Assembly (NCBI GenBank): GCA_900541795.1
Contig: UQLC01000001.1
Location: 1 to 64,000 of the forward strand
Reading direction: 5' to 3'
DNA from: an uncultured Collinsella sp.
Lineage (GTDB): Bacteria > Actinomycetota > Coriobacteriia > Coriobacteriales > Coriobacteriaceae
Length of the DNA: 64,000 nt
Part shown: piece by piece, positions 41,526 through 50,940 of the stretch
Position numbering within the stretch: position 1 is the stretch's first letter
Layout of the letters: every line of letters starts with the position of its first letter
The notes under the pieces: model-generated
Databases searched by the model: none
What the model was told of the DNA's origin: nothing
What the model saw: only the letters and a program-made list of their open reading frames with translations
Program-made: the position numbers and the translations under genes

Positions 41526-43271
41526 GTGGCCGACCAGGACGTCAAGATGCTTATCGAGCGCATTATGGCCGAGGCCCGGACCCATCAGTCCGCCCGCTTC
41601 TCAAACGAAATCTATGCTGACGAGCCGATTCTCAAGACCGGTCGTCAGATGCAGAATTTCCTCCCCGACCAGTACCGCAAGATGCGCGAGATATCGCGCT
41701 GGCAGGATGACCCCAAAGGCGGCGCGGGTCGCTGGCTTTCGGAAGCCGAGCTTTTCTACCGCCAGGGCCTGCTGATGGCCGATTTTGAGGACGACTGCCC
41801 CTACAACGGCACCTTTAAGTCGTACTTTCCCACCTACAATGCCATGAGCGATCGACAGTTGCGCGGTTACTTTACCTGGCGCGCCCAAGTGCGTCGCGGA
41901 ACCGTCGAGGAAACGTCTACGTCCTTTGCCTTTCTGTATCTCTATGAGCTGATTTGCGGCATTGGCGTAGATAATCCGCGTGACGGCTATGACAAGATCA
42001 AGGCATTTTGGGATGCCTATCGCGCCTTTGAACCCGGCATCGACCGGTTCGCACGCGTGTGGCTGCAGGACTACGCCGTGTTCCATGAACTCGATCCCAA
42101 GCTGCTTCGCGACTCTAAAACCGTCGTATTCGACAACGCCCTCATCGAGCTGCGCCGCGCAGCGCGAGACCTTGTACCCGCGCCGGCGCCGTCGGACCTG
42201 CCGCCCGCGCGTCGCAAGACCTCCGAGCCCACGCTTCCCCTTCCGCCCGATGAGGCGCATGAGGAGCGGCTCATGGCTGCCATCGACGCACTCTCGACGT
42301 ACAACCTGAATAACTCACGGCTCGACCGTTCCCACCATCGCGACCTGCGCCACGTGGCATGCGCCGTGTATGTCCGCATGGCTCGCTACTATGACACGCA
42401 CCGAAAGACCGGTATCGTAGCGAGCTTGTTTGGGGAGGAGACGGCCATGCCCTACACCATGTTTGCCTCGGCCGTGTTCTTTGCGCCCGAGCGCCACGAG
42501 GACTGCGAATATCGCCTAGACCCCATTCACATCTACCGCTGCCAAAATGGCTTTTGGGAATGTATGCGCATCCACGGCAGCAGACAAAAAAGCAGCAAGC
42601 TCGGTGAGATGATGCGCGCTTGTGATCAGCGCCTGCGCTTGGCACTGGATCCCGGCCATCCCCTTAAGGAAGAAAAGGTTCCCAAATATCTGGCTAAGAT
42701 TATCGATGACGAGATCACGGCATGGCTTTCATGGGATGCCGCGCATCAGCCCGTCAAGATCGATATCGACCTGAGCCAGCTGGGGCACATTCGGAGCGCC
42801 GCCGCACAAACGCGCGAGGCGCTTTTGATCGACGAGGAGCGCGAGGACGGCACGCTTGCGGATACCGAGGTGGCAGTTGCCGAGCGACGGGAAGCCGAGC
42901 CCGTGGCCGACACGATCGCCGAACCAGTCGCGACGACCATGCAGCAGGACGAGGCTAGCGAGCCGACCATCTCCACCGAGCAGTTTGGCGTCGTAGCCCC
43001 GCTCCTCGCACCAGCGCCCACGCCCGCCGACACCGCGTCCGCACTCGATTCCGCCGCAGACGCCTATCTTCGAGCACTACTCGAGCAAAACGCAGCGCAG
43101 ACGGCATCGGCGGTGGCACAGTCGGGCAAGAGTGAGGACATGCTCGTCGACAGCATCAACGAAGCGCTCTTTGACCTGGTGGGCGACACCGTTATTGAAT
43201 TTGGCTCAGAAGGACCGCAAATTATCGAGGACTACGAAGCAGACGTGAGAGGATACCTAGACCATGAGTGA
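41526..43271 (+). CDS. TerB-N/TerB-C domain protein of a helicase cassette
   Basis: A 581-residue cytoplasmic protein. Residues about 25-215 resemble the TerB-N domain (YFTWRAQVRRGTVEE followed by TSFAFLYLYELICGIGVD), and about 400-445 resembles the TerB-C region (KIDIDLSQLGHIRSAAAQTREALLIDEE), followed by an acidic, alanine-rich tail. TerB-type proteins occur in stress and phage-defence contexts and often serve as scaffold or regulatory parts. The start is GTG with GGAGAGGG before it. The 3' end overlaps the ATPase gene by eight bases, indicating tight co-expression. Domain names are recalled from pattern; the exact role is unknown. Confidence 0.75.
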   Translation: MADQDVKMLIERIMAEARTHQSARFSNEIYADEPILKTGRQMQNFLPDQYRKMREISRWQDDPKGGAGRWLSEAELFYRQGLLMADFEDDCPYNGTFKSYFPTYNAMSDRQLRGYFTWRAQVRRGTVEETSTSFAFLYLYELICGIGVDNPRDGYDKIKAFWDAYRAFEPGIDRFARVWLQDYAVFHELDPKLLRDSKTVVFDNALIELRRAARDLVPAPAPSDLPPARRKTSEPTLPLPPDEAHEERLMAAIDALSTYNLNNSRLDRSHHRDLRHVACAVYVRMARYYDTHRKTGIVASLFGEETAMPYTMFASAVFFAPERHEDCEYRLDPIHIYRCQNGFWECMRIHGSRQKSSKLGEMMRACDQRLRLALDPGHPLKEEKVPKYLAKIIDDEITAWLSWDAAHQPVKIDIDLSQLGHIRSAAAQTREALLIDEEREDGTLADTEVAVAERREAEPVADTIAEPVATTMQQDEASEPTISTEQFGVVAPLLAPAPTPADTASALDSAADAYLRALLEQNAAQTASAVAQSGKSEDMLVDSINEALFDLVGDTVIEFGSEGPQIIEDYEADVRGYLDHE

Positions 43272-44568
43272 TACCGCACCCGCAGCACCCCGCGTGCCCA
43301 AGCGCGTCGCCGCCGTCATTCTCAACTCGCTCAAGGGCGGTGTTGTCCCGCGCATCGGCCTTCCCTACATCACCGTGGGACGAGAGGTCGAGATCCGTGC
43401 TCTGCTCACCGACCTGAGCCTCATCGCCGATGGCGGCGCAAGCTTCCGTTTCCTAGTCGGTCGCTACGGCGCCGGCAAGAGCTTTTTGCTCCAGACCATC
43501 CGAACGCATGCCATGGGCGAGGGCTTTGTGGTCGCCGATGCCGACCTTTCCCCTGAGCGCCGCCTACAGGGCGGCCAGGGCCAGGGCCTCGCCACCTATC
43601 GCGAGCTCATCCGCAACATATCGACCAAGACGCGCCCCGAGGGCGGCGCGCTCAACCTTATCCTGGATCGCTGGGTCGCCTCGTGTGCCGACGCCGACGA
43701 GTCTGCCGTTAATGCCCAACTCGCTCCACTCGAAGAGATGGTCCACGGCTTTGACTTTGTCCGCATGCTCCGCCGTTATCGCACGGCCGTATCCGAGGGC
43801 GATGAAGAGACTATGAGCCGGGTGACCAAATGGATTCGCGGCGAATACCGCACCAAGAGTGAGGCGCGCGCCGAGCTAGGCTCCTCGACCATCATCAGCG
43901 ACGATGACTGGTACGACTACGTCAAGCTCATCGCACGTTTTTTGGTCTGCAGCGGCTACAAGGGCATGCTGGTGCTCATCGACGAGCTCGTGAATCTGTA
44001 CAAGATTCCCAACGCGATCACGCGCCAATATAACTACGAGAAGATCCTGACCATGTACAACGACACGCTCCAGGGCAAAGCGCAGTACCTGGGCGTGATC
44101 ATGGGTGGCACGCCGACCTCTATCGAGGACCGCCGCCGCGGCGTCTTTTCCTACGAGGCCCTTCGGAGCCGTCTCGCCCAGGGCCGTTTTGCGCGCGATG
44201 ATCTCAAAGATATGCTCGCGCCCATCATCCGCCTGCAGCCGCTCACCTACGAGGAGCTGCTGGTGCTCATCGAGAAGCTCATGCAGATCCATGCCGGCTA
44301 CTTTGGCTGGACGCCCACGCTTACCGAGAACGACTTGGTGGACTTCCTCAAGATTGAGTTTGGCCGCGTGGGGGCCGACACGCATCTGACGCCCCGCGAG
44401 GTCATCCGCGACTTTATCGAGCTGCTCGATATCCTGTGTCAGAACCCCGATGCAAATGTGGCCGAGCTGCTGCAAAGCGTCGGTGGCGACGCGCTGGCGC
44501 CGGCAGCTGCAACAGACGACACCGGCACCGCAGACGACGACCGCAACTTCGCCGAATTCACCATCTAA
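43264..44568 (+). CDS. DUF2791/BrxD-like P-loop ATPase
   Basis: A 434-residue ATPase. Walker A is GRYGAGKS (66-73), Walker B LVLIDE (236-241, in GMLVLIDELVNLYK), followed by a sensor-like LGVIMGGTPTSIED and an arginine-rich stretch SRLAQGRFARDD. The N-terminal LNSLKGGVVPRIGLPYITVGRE and overall layout fit DUF2791 proteins, which include BrxD of type 2 BREX. Such ATPases usually work with a large Lhr-type helicase, and one follows here. It overlaps the TerB gene by eight bases. No BREX methylase (PglX) or phosphatase (PglZ) is near. Confidence 0.85.
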   Translation: MSDTAPAAPRVPKRVAAVILNSLKGGVVPRIGLPYITVGREVEIRALLTDLSLIADGGASFRFLVGRYGAGKSFLLQTIRTHAMGEGFVVADADLSPERRLQGGQGQGLATYRELIRNISTKTRPEGGALNLILDRWVASCADADESAVNAQLAPLEEMVHGFDFVRMLRRYRTAVSEGDEETMSRVTKWIRGEYRTKSEARAELGSSTIISDDDWYDYVKLIARFLVCSGYKGMLVLIDELVNLYKIPNAITRQYNYEKILTMYNDTLQGKAQYLGVIMGGTPTSIEDRRRGVFSYEALRSRLAQGRFARDDLKDMLAPIIRLQPLTYEELLVLIEKLMQIHAGYFGWTPTLTENDLVDFLKIEFGRVGADTHLTPREVIRDFIELLDILCQNPDANVAELLQSVGGDALAPAAATDDTGTADDDRNFAEFTI

Positions 44569-44684
44569 CCTACCAAAAAGGAACAGGTTTATTTTGGCAG
44601 GTTTTATCTGGGCAAGCGTTGAAGCAGTAATGCAGCAAGCCGTTGCCAGCCGCGTTGAGAGATTCGTTTTTGAGAGGAGGCCCC

Positions 44685-47129
44685 GTGAAAGCCTTTGACC
44701 GATATGCCCCGTTTATCCAGGATTTCATTTACTCCCACGATTGGGAGAGTCTGCGCTCCATCCAGGTTGCGGCGGCAGATGCCATCTTTAACACACAAGA
44801 CAATGTGCTCCTAACGGCATCCACAGCTTCCGGCAAAACCGAGGCAGCCTTCTTTCCCATCCTGACCGAGTTTTGGGAGAACCCGCCCGCAAGCGTGGGC
44901 GCCCTCTACATCGGCCCCCTCAAAGCGCTCATCAATGATCAGTTCGTCCGCCTCAACGACCTCTGCGAAGAGGCCGATATCCCTGTCTGGCACTGGCATG
45001 GCGATGTCTCGCAGTCGCACAAGGCTAAGCTCATCAAAAAACCGAGCGGCATCTTGCAGATTACGCCCGAGTCACTCGAAGCGCTCCTAATCCATAAGCA
45101 CATGGCAATCCCGCGCATGTTTTGCGACCTGCGCTACGTGGTCATCGATGAGGTCCACTCGCTCATGCGCGGCGACCGCGGCGGGCAAACGCTCTGCCTT
45201 ATCGAGCGGCTCTCGCGCATGGCCGGCGTGCAGCCTCGACGCATTGGCCTTTCGGCCACCATCGGCGACCCCGAGCGCACGGGTGCTTTTCTCTCACAGG
45301 GAACGGGGCGCGACTGCGTTATCCCCCGCTTTGAAGAACCGCGCCGCGTGTGGCGCATCTCCATGGAGCACTTCTACAACTCGGGCCCCCAGGCGCAGCA
45401 GCGAGGATTCGAGAGCTCGGGTCCTCAAGAGGCCGAAGTACTCGCGTGCGAGCGCATCGAGGCGGCGGCATCTGCGGCGCTGCCCGCCGGCGCCCAAGAC
45501 ATGCGCCACAGCGGACAGCTCACACAGGAGGAGCGCCGCCAACGTCGCGAGCAGGCACGGGGCAAGGCCGCTTCCAAAGACCGTCGCACATCCTCAGCCC
45601 CCGAGGGTGAAGTCGACATCCCGCAGGCAACCGAACAGGCACTGCTCAACCCCACCGACACCGCACCCGACAACGCCGACCCCGGCATGGGCTACATCTT
45701 TGAGCACACGCGCGGCCGCAAGTGCCTGGTCTTTGCCAACTCGCGCGAGGAGGCAGAGGCCGTATGCTCCATGCTGCGCAGCTACTGCGAGAGCCGGCAC
45801 GAGCCCGACCGCTTCCTTATCCATCATGGCAACCTCTCGGCATCGCTACGCGAGACCGCCGAGGAGCTCATGCGCGACGAGGAACAGGCGCAGACAACCG
45901 TCACCACCTCCACGCTGGAGCTCGGCATTGATATCGGTCGTCTGGAGCGCGCGTTCCAGATCGATGCACCGTTTACCGTCAGCTCCTTTTTGCAGCGCAT
46001 GGGGCGCACAGGCCGCCGTGAACTTCCGCCCGAGATGTGGTTTGTCATGCGCGAGGAAGAGCCCGAGCCGCGCACGATGATGCCCGAGACCATTCCGTGG
46101 AAGCTCCTGCAGGGCATCGCGCTCGTACAACTCTATCGCGAGGAAAAGTGGGTCGAGCCGCCCGAGCTCGATCGACTCCCCTACAGCCTGCTCTACCACC
46201 AGACTATGTCGACGCTTGCCAGCACCGGCGAACTCACGCCGGCAGAGCTTGCCCAGCGCGTGCTCACACTCAGCTATTTCCATCGCATCTCGGCCGATGA
46301 CTATCGCATACTGCTGCGCCACCTCATCAAGATCGACCACATCCAGGTCACCGAGGGCGGTGGGCTCATCGTGGGCCTCGCGGGTGAGCGCATCATCAAC
46401 AACTTTAAGTTCTACGCAGTGTTCCAGGAAAACGAGGAGTTTACCGTCCGGAGCGAATCGGCTGAGCTGGGCACGATCGTTAATCCGCCCCCGCCCGGTG
46501 AGCGCATCGCCATCGCCGGACACTGCTGGATTGTCGAGGAAGTGGACTGGAAGCGCCACACTGTCTTTGCCACGCAGGTCAAGGGCCGGGTGCCGGCCTA
46601 CTTTGGCGACTGCCCCGGCGACATCAACACGCATGTGCTCGAGCGTATGCGCCAAGCGCTCAACGAGCATGCGGCATATCCGTATCTTATGGGTAACGCG
46701 CGGGCCCGTCTGGCGCAGGCTCGCCATACGGCCATGCTTTCGGGTGCGGGAACTAAACCGCTCATCAACCTGGGCGGCGATACCTGGGTGCTCTTCCCTT
46801 GGTTGGGCAGCTACGCCTTTCTGGCGCTCGAACGTATGCTCAAGATTAAATGCGCCGCGGAGCTTGGCCTTCGCGGACTCGACCCATCACGCCCGTACTT
46901 TATGCAGTTTAAGATGAAGGCCGACGAGGAGACGTTCTTTGAGGTGCTCGCCGCCGAGGCCGAGAAGGACTTCGACCCCATCGAGCTCGTCTATCCCGGC
47001 GAGGTGCCTTATTTCGATCGCTACGACGAGTACGTTCCCGAAGAGCTCGTACGCAAGGGCTTCGCCGAAGGCGTACTCGACATCGAGGGTATGAAGCAGC
47101 GCGTCCTCAGCTGGCGCGACCACGCCTAA
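44685..47129 (+). CDS. Lhr/BrxHI-like superfamily 2 helicase
   Basis: An 814-residue helicase: Walker A ASTASGKTEA (45-54), DEVH (155-158), SATIG (190-194), HHGNLSASLR (380-389), TSTLELGIDIG (408-418) and QRMGRTGRR (437-445), typical of Lhr-type enzymes. A charged, low-complexity insertion (about 230-335) separates the two RecA lobes. The C-terminal half (450-814) is a helicase-specific region without recognised nuclease motifs. GTG 44685 has GGAGG four bases upstream; a TTG at 44643 would add 14 residues. It is the third gene of the TerB-ATPase-helicase cassette, 116 bases after the ATPase. The ATPase plus this helicase matches the BrxD-BrxHI pair. Confidence 0.85.
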   Translation: MKAFDRYAPFIQDFIYSHDWESLRSIQVAAADAIFNTQDNVLLTASTASGKTEAAFFPILTEFWENPPASVGALYIGPLKALINDQFVRLNDLCEEADIPVWHWHGDVSQSHKAKLIKKPSGILQITPESLEALLIHKHMAIPRMFCDLRYVVIDEVHSLMRGDRGGQTLCLIERLSRMAGVQPRRIGLSATIGDPERTGAFLSQGTGRDCVIPRFEEPRRVWRISMEHFYNSGPQAQQRGFESSGPQEAEVLACERIEAAASAALPAGAQDMRHSGQLTQEERRQRREQARGKAASKDRRTSSAPEGEVDIPQATEQALLNPTDTAPDNADPGMGYIFEHTRGRKCLVFANSREEAEAVCSMLRSYCESRHEPDRFLIHHGNLSASLRETAEELMRDEEQAQTTVTTSTLELGIDIGRLERAFQIDAPFTVSSFLQRMGRTGRRELPPEMWFVMREEEPEPRTMMPETIPWKLLQGIALVQLYREEKWVEPPELDRLPYSLLYHQTMSTLASTGELTPAELAQRVLTLSYFHRISADDYRILLRHLIKIDHIQVTEGGGLIVGLAGERIINNFKFYAVFQENEEFTVRSESAELGTIVNPPPPGERIAIAGHCWIVEEVDWKRHTVFATQVKGRVPAYFGDCPGDINTHVLERMRQALNEHAAYPYLMGNARARLAQARHTAMLSGAGTKPLINLGGDTWVLFPWLGSYAFLALERMLKIKCAAELGLRGLDPSRPYFMQFKMKADEETFFEVLAAEAEKDFDPIELVYPGEVPYFDRYDEYVPEELVRKGFAEGVLDIEGMKQRVLSWRDHA

Positions 47130-47155
47130 GACCAGTCTTTTTGGGACGGGGAGAT

Positions 47156-48034
47156 TTACTTGTCGTGAAGGACGGTGCCAAGGAAGTCGGCATCGAAGGG
47201 CACGGCTTCGGCAAAGGCGTAGTCGCCGTCGCTGGCGATGAGCAGGTAGTTTTCCTCGCCGCCGAACTCCGCATCGCCACATGGGACCACCCAGGCGTGG
47301 GCGAATACCTCGAGTGCCGTGGCAGCGCAGTCGCGCAGGAACGTCACGTCGCTCCCCTCGTTTGCGCTCACGATATTGGCAACGTAGACGCCACCGACAT
47401 TTAGGCTGCCCCACACTAAACGCAACGCCTCAACCGTCGCCAGCTCGCGCACGGGCTCGGCACCGCCAAAGCAATCGCTCACGACCACGTCGTAGCGACG
47501 ATGGCCCACGCTCGTCACGCCCAGATACGAGCGAGCCTCGGCGGTAATCACCCGCAAGCGGTCGCCCACCGTGCGCTCCAGTTCGTCCAGATAGAACCAA
47601 CGACGTGCCAGACGCGTAATCTCGGCATCGTACTCAATGACGTCCATGCGCAAGCTCTCGTGCGACATCAGAGCGAACTTGGGATAGGCAAACCCGCCGC
47701 CACCCAGCATGAGCATACGGTCGATACCATGCCCGTAAGCATCACGCATTGCGTCCTCGGCCTCAAACACATCGTCAAATGCACGATAGTACGCAAAGAC
47801 GGGCTCTGCCCAACGCTCGCCAATGTAGCTTGCGCTTTGGTAGACGCCGCCTTGCACCAACACGCGAATCTCATCGCCGCCCTCATCGTGCACGCGTTTC
47901 ACACGCGCCAACCCATTGCGGGTTCGCGCAACCTGCAGACAGGCAGCACGAACAGCGACGGCGGCCGCACCAAGCGCCGCGGCTCCCAGAGCAACGCCGG
48001 CAACGACACCAGCAGAAACACTCGGCTTGTTCAT
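47156..48034 (-). CDS. Spermidine synthase-like protein with N-terminal membrane segment
   Basis: A 292-residue protein. Residues about 7-33 are hydrophobic (AGVVAGVALGAAALGAAAVAVRAACL), a probable membrane anchor. The rest is a Rossmann domain of the spermidine synthase family: MLMLGGGGFAYPKF, MDVIEYDAEITRLARRWF (acidic residue binding the adenosyl ribose) and YDVVVSDCFGG. Many family members of this form are not polyamine synthases, and no SAM decarboxylase is near. It starts directly after the elp3 stop, so the two are one operon. Enzymatic role uncertain. Confidence 0.75.
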   Translation of the reverse strand: MNKPSVSAGVVAGVALGAAALGAAAVAVRAACLQVARTRNGLARVKRVHDEGGDEIRVLVQGGVYQSASYIGERWAEPVFAYYRAFDDVFEAEDAMRDAYGHGIDRMLMLGGGGFAYPKFALMSHESLRMDVIEYDAEITRLARRWFYLDELERTVGDRLRVITAEARSYLGVTSVGHRRYDVVVSDCFGGAEPVRELATVEALRLVWGSLNVGGVYVANIVSANEGSDVTFLRDCAATALEVFAHAWVVPCGDAEFGGEENYLLIASDGDYAFAEAVPFDADFLGTVLHDK

Positions 48035-49942
48035 CTAGAGCTCCTTTTGCAGGTAGAGTCCGTGGTCATAAAAACCCAAATGGCGATAGTACTCGCGCGT
48101 ACCAATCGCGCTGATCACGTTGATGCGCGCGTAGCCGGCATCCCGGGCGATCTCGCACGCACGCTCTACGAGCAAACGCCCCAACCCGTGATGCTGCGCC
48201 GCCTGGCCCTGGTCGCCCACGCGTGCCGCCATGCCATACACGTGCACCTCGCGAATCATCGCCTCGTCCGGCGTCGTCGGCAACTCGTCCGCATGCGCGG
48301 CAACAAACGAATGGTCGGGCAGCGACAGGCGCAAAAAGCCCGCGATCTTGCCCCGCGGCGTCACCCACTGCAAAAAGCGCTCGCGCGTCACCGGCGTCTC
48401 GTACGCCACTTCCTCGTCAAGGGTCAACTCATCCAAGTCGGCACCCGCCGTGCTGATCTCGCGATAGCGAATCTCACGTACCGTTGCACCGTCACCCCGA
48501 GCAGCCAGGCGGTTCTCAACGAGCTGGCGCAGGTTGGGCTTCTTGTTGCCCACCATAATGTCGTCGGAGCTAAAGTCACGAATCATACGGCTGATGCGAC
48601 AGAACGCCGGCGTCACCACGATGTCGTCGGCCAACACATCGAGCAGCTCTTCCTCGGTATAGGGGCGCCACTCGCCGCGCTCATAGCGGCCCACCAGACG
48701 CGAGCCCTCGATGAGCGCGCACGGGTAGACCTTGACCTCGTCGGGCATAAAAGCGCCCTCGGTCATAAAGCGCTCGTAGTCGCGCTTGTCCCCCTCGGGC
48801 GTAGCGCCCAACAAGTTGAGCATAAAGTGCGCGTGGATCTTAAAGCCAAACAAGCGCGCAAGCGAAAACGCCCGCTCGATCTGCGCCACCGAAATGCGAC
48901 GCTCGTTGATATCGAGCAAATGTTGGTCGAGACTCTGAATACCCATCTGAATCTTGGTGCAACCCAGGCGGCGGATGAGCGTGAGGGCCTGCGGCGTTAC
49001 GGCATCGGGGCGCGTCTCGATAACGAGCCCCACCACGCGATGCTTCGCCGTCTCGTTGATGCGCTGCTGACGCTCAAGCTCCTCCATCGTTGCCGTCTGC
49101 CACTCGGCAGCCTCGCCCCATGGCGTACCAGGGCCGTACAGACGACGCACCGCGCGGTTATAGCCACCAACGACAGCATCCACACGCCCCTGCTCGTCGG
49201 CAACGCCGGCAGCAAGCTCAGCCTCGTCTGTCGCAATGCCGGCAGCCCGATAGCGCTCGCGGCGCTCTGTTACCACCGGCGGCAGGGCATCGGCGGGAGC
49301 GTCATCGAGCAGGCGCCCCGCCTCGGCACGACTGATGCCCGGACGCGCCAACATGGGGTTTGCCGCCACGCCGGCGACGGCATCGTCATTGAGCGCACGG
49401 AAAAGCTCCGACATAAACCACGTTTGATACCCTTGCGGATAGTCGCTCCAGGTGCCACCGAGCACGATGAGCTCTATCTTGTCGGTCGCATGCCCCATCT
49501 GCGAAAGCGCGGTCAGACGAGCGCTCACCTGCAGATACGGGTCGAAGCAGTTTTGCTCCGCACGGGCGCACGCCGGCTCGGCATGCAGATAGCTTTTAGG
49601 CATGCGCAGATCGTTGGGGCAAAACAGGCAATCGCCCGAGCACGGCCAGGGCTTGGTGATGACGGTAATGGTCGCCACGCCCGAGGCCGTGCGACGAGGC
49701 TTCATACGCAGCACCTGCAGCAGTCGACGTTCCAGCTCGGCATCGACATTCCACCCAGCCCAACGAGCCGGCTCCTCACGTTTTACCCGCTGGTAGAACG
49801 GCAGCAGACGGCGCTTGGCCAAATCGCGTTTGTCGGCACCCTCACGGCGCGCCTCGGCATGTATCAGTTTGACGAGTGCCTTGTCGTCCACGGTCTCGCC
49901 GCGACGCAGGGCATCGAGTATGTTCAAGATAATCTGTTCCAT
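48035..49942 (-). CDS. elp3: Elp3-type radical SAM/acetyltransferase
   Basis: Elp3 is the catalytic subunit of Elongator in eukaryotes and archaea, where it forms cm5U at wobble uridine 34 of tRNAs; it occurs in some bacteria as a single protein. This 635-residue chain has the radical SAM cluster Cys101, Cys105, Cys108 (PWPCSGDCLFCPN), the Elp3-like FDPYLQVSARLTALSQMGH and KIELIVLGGTW, a middle radical SAM portion (GLVIETRPDAVTPQALTL, TKIQMGIQSLD), and a C-terminal GNAT domain (HGLGRLLVERACEIA, YYRHLGF). About 100 residues inserted around 180-290 are unusual. TACAAT lies six bases before the ATG with no good Shine-Dalgarno, so transcription could be leaderless. Identification as Elp3 is firm; the tRNA product is inferred. 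Confidence 0.9.
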   Translation of the reverse strand: MEQIILNILDALRRGETVDDKALVKLIHAEARREGADKRDLAKRRLLPFYQRVKREEPARWAGWNVDAELERRLLQVLRMKPRRTASGVATITVITKPWPCSGDCLFCPNDLRMPKSYLHAEPACARAEQNCFDPYLQVSARLTALSQMGHATDKIELIVLGGTWSDYPQGYQTWFMSELFRALNDDAVAGVAANPMLARPGISRAEAGRLLDDAPADALPPVVTERRERYRAAGIATDEAELAAGVADEQGRVDAVVGGYNRAVRRLYGPGTPWGEAAEWQTATMEELERQQRINETAKHRVVGLVIETRPDAVTPQALTLIRRLGCTKIQMGIQSLDQHLLDINERRISVAQIERAFSLARLFGFKIHAHFMLNLLGATPEGDKRDYERFMTEGAFMPDEVKVYPCALIEGSRLVGRYERGEWRPYTEEELLDVLADDIVVTPAFCRISRMIRDFSSDDIMVGNKKPNLRQLVENRLAARGDGATVREIRYREISTAGADLDELTLDEEVAYETPVTRERFLQWVTPRGKIAGFLRLSLPDHSFVAAHADELPTTPDEAMIREVHVYGMAARVGDQGQAAQHHGLGRLLVERACEIARDAGYARINVISAIGTREYYRHLGFYDHGLYLQKEL

Positions 49943-49962
49943 GACCCCATTGTAAAGGCAAA

Positions 49963-49992
49963 GGCGCCGGAGCCCGTCACGGCTCCGGCACC
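49963..49992 (-). terminator. Terminator of the Xre-DUF4097 operon
   Basis: Minus-strand GGTGCCGGAGCC (49992-49981), loop GTGACG, GGCTCCGGCGCC (49974-49963), then TTTGCCTTT. It follows the DUF4097 stop and precedes elp3. Confidence 0.85.
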
Positions 49993-50040
49993 TCCATCAA
50001 ACAGCGCAGCTATGATTTATAGGTCTTCGATAACCGCCCG

Positions 50041-50940
50041 TCACTCTGAATCAAATGACATGTCGCCCGAACCAACCTCAAAACGATACGTGGCGGACTT
50101 ATCGCCATTATCGAATTCAAGATTCAAAATGGTCTCGCCGTCGTAGTCAAGCGGAAGGAAATCGCTCTCGAAGTCGCCGCTGCCCAAGGTGAGGCTCGCC
50201 TTAAAGCCCGTAGAGTTCGGAACCGTCATCTCCACATCGCCCGAGCCCACACTCACGTCCATCGACTTCGCGGGGGCCTGGTAGAGCTCGAACGTTACAT
50301 CGCCCGACCCGACCTCTGCACTAAGCGCATCAGTCACGCTGCCCGCAAACTCTACATCTCCCGCACCCAGGAAAAGGTCGAAACCATCACAGGTGACACC
50401 GGCAATCTGCAGATCACCCGAGCCCACGTGCGCGTTGATTCCCTTCAGATGTTCGGCAACACGGCGCGGCAGTTCAACCGTAACCGAGCGGTCAATTGCC
50501 TTACCGTCATCACTTCCAAACTGAGAAACCTTGAGCGTCGAGTCCTCGACGGATGCGATGTTCTGCGTCGCGGCCTTGGAGGCATCCATACCATTGGCAA
50601 CGCGTCCCCGCTCGATAACGCGAGCCTTGTTGCCATCAACAACCTTGACGTCCACCGTAGCCGCATTGATATCGAAATCGAGGTAGCGAAACTCATCAGC
50701 ATCAAAGGTCGTACACGAAAGCTGTTGAGGCCGAGCAGAATAGTTACCGCTATCCAAGAGATCATCGTCGTCAAACATATCGTCAAAATCAGACAAATCG
50801 CCGGATAGAATAGCGGTCGTTCGCACCATATTGGAATGAGCCAATAGCCGCGAGGCACCAAATACAAGCCCGATAATAAGCACAAACGCCCCGATGCCAA
50901 CGCCCAAGCGTACCTTGGATTCATGCGAAAGCTTCATCAT
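50041..50940 (-). CDS. DUF4097-type membrane-anchored beta-repeat protein
   Basis: A 299-residue protein with one N-terminal membrane helix (LGVGIGAFVLIIGLVFGAS, about 12-30), an acidic linker (FDDMFDDDDLLDSG) and an extracellular domain of repeated units built on GSGD or GAGD (HVGSGDLQIAG, FLGAGDVEFAG, EVGSGDVTFEL, SVGSGDVEMTV, TLGSGDFES, EVGSGDMSFD), the beta-helix-like pattern of DUF4097. Such proteins often sit with PadR or Xre regulators and phage-shock-like membrane proteins. The start overlaps the end of the Xre gene (ATGA), so they are translated together. Function unknown, presumably envelope sensing or stress. Confidence 0.85.
   Translation of the reverse strand: MMKLSHESKVRLGVGIGAFVLIIGLVFGASRLLAHSNMVRTTAILSGDLSDFDDMFDDDDLLDSGNYSARPQQLSCTTFDADEFRYLDFDINAATVDVKVVDGNKARVIERGRVANGMDASKAATQNIASVEDSTLKVSQFGSDDGKAIDRSVTVELPRRVAEHLKGINAHVGSGDLQIAGVTCDGFDLFLGAGDVEFAGSVTDALSAEVGSGDVTFELYQAPAKSMDVSVGSGDVEMTVPNSTGFKASLTLGSGDFESDFLPLDYDGETILNLEFDNGDKSATYRFEVGSGDMSFDSE

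Noticed and set aside
41526..47129. A complete BREX locus
   Set aside because: Only BrxD-like and BrxHI-like proteins are visible; the methylase, PglZ-type phosphatase and other core genes are missing from flanking sequence.
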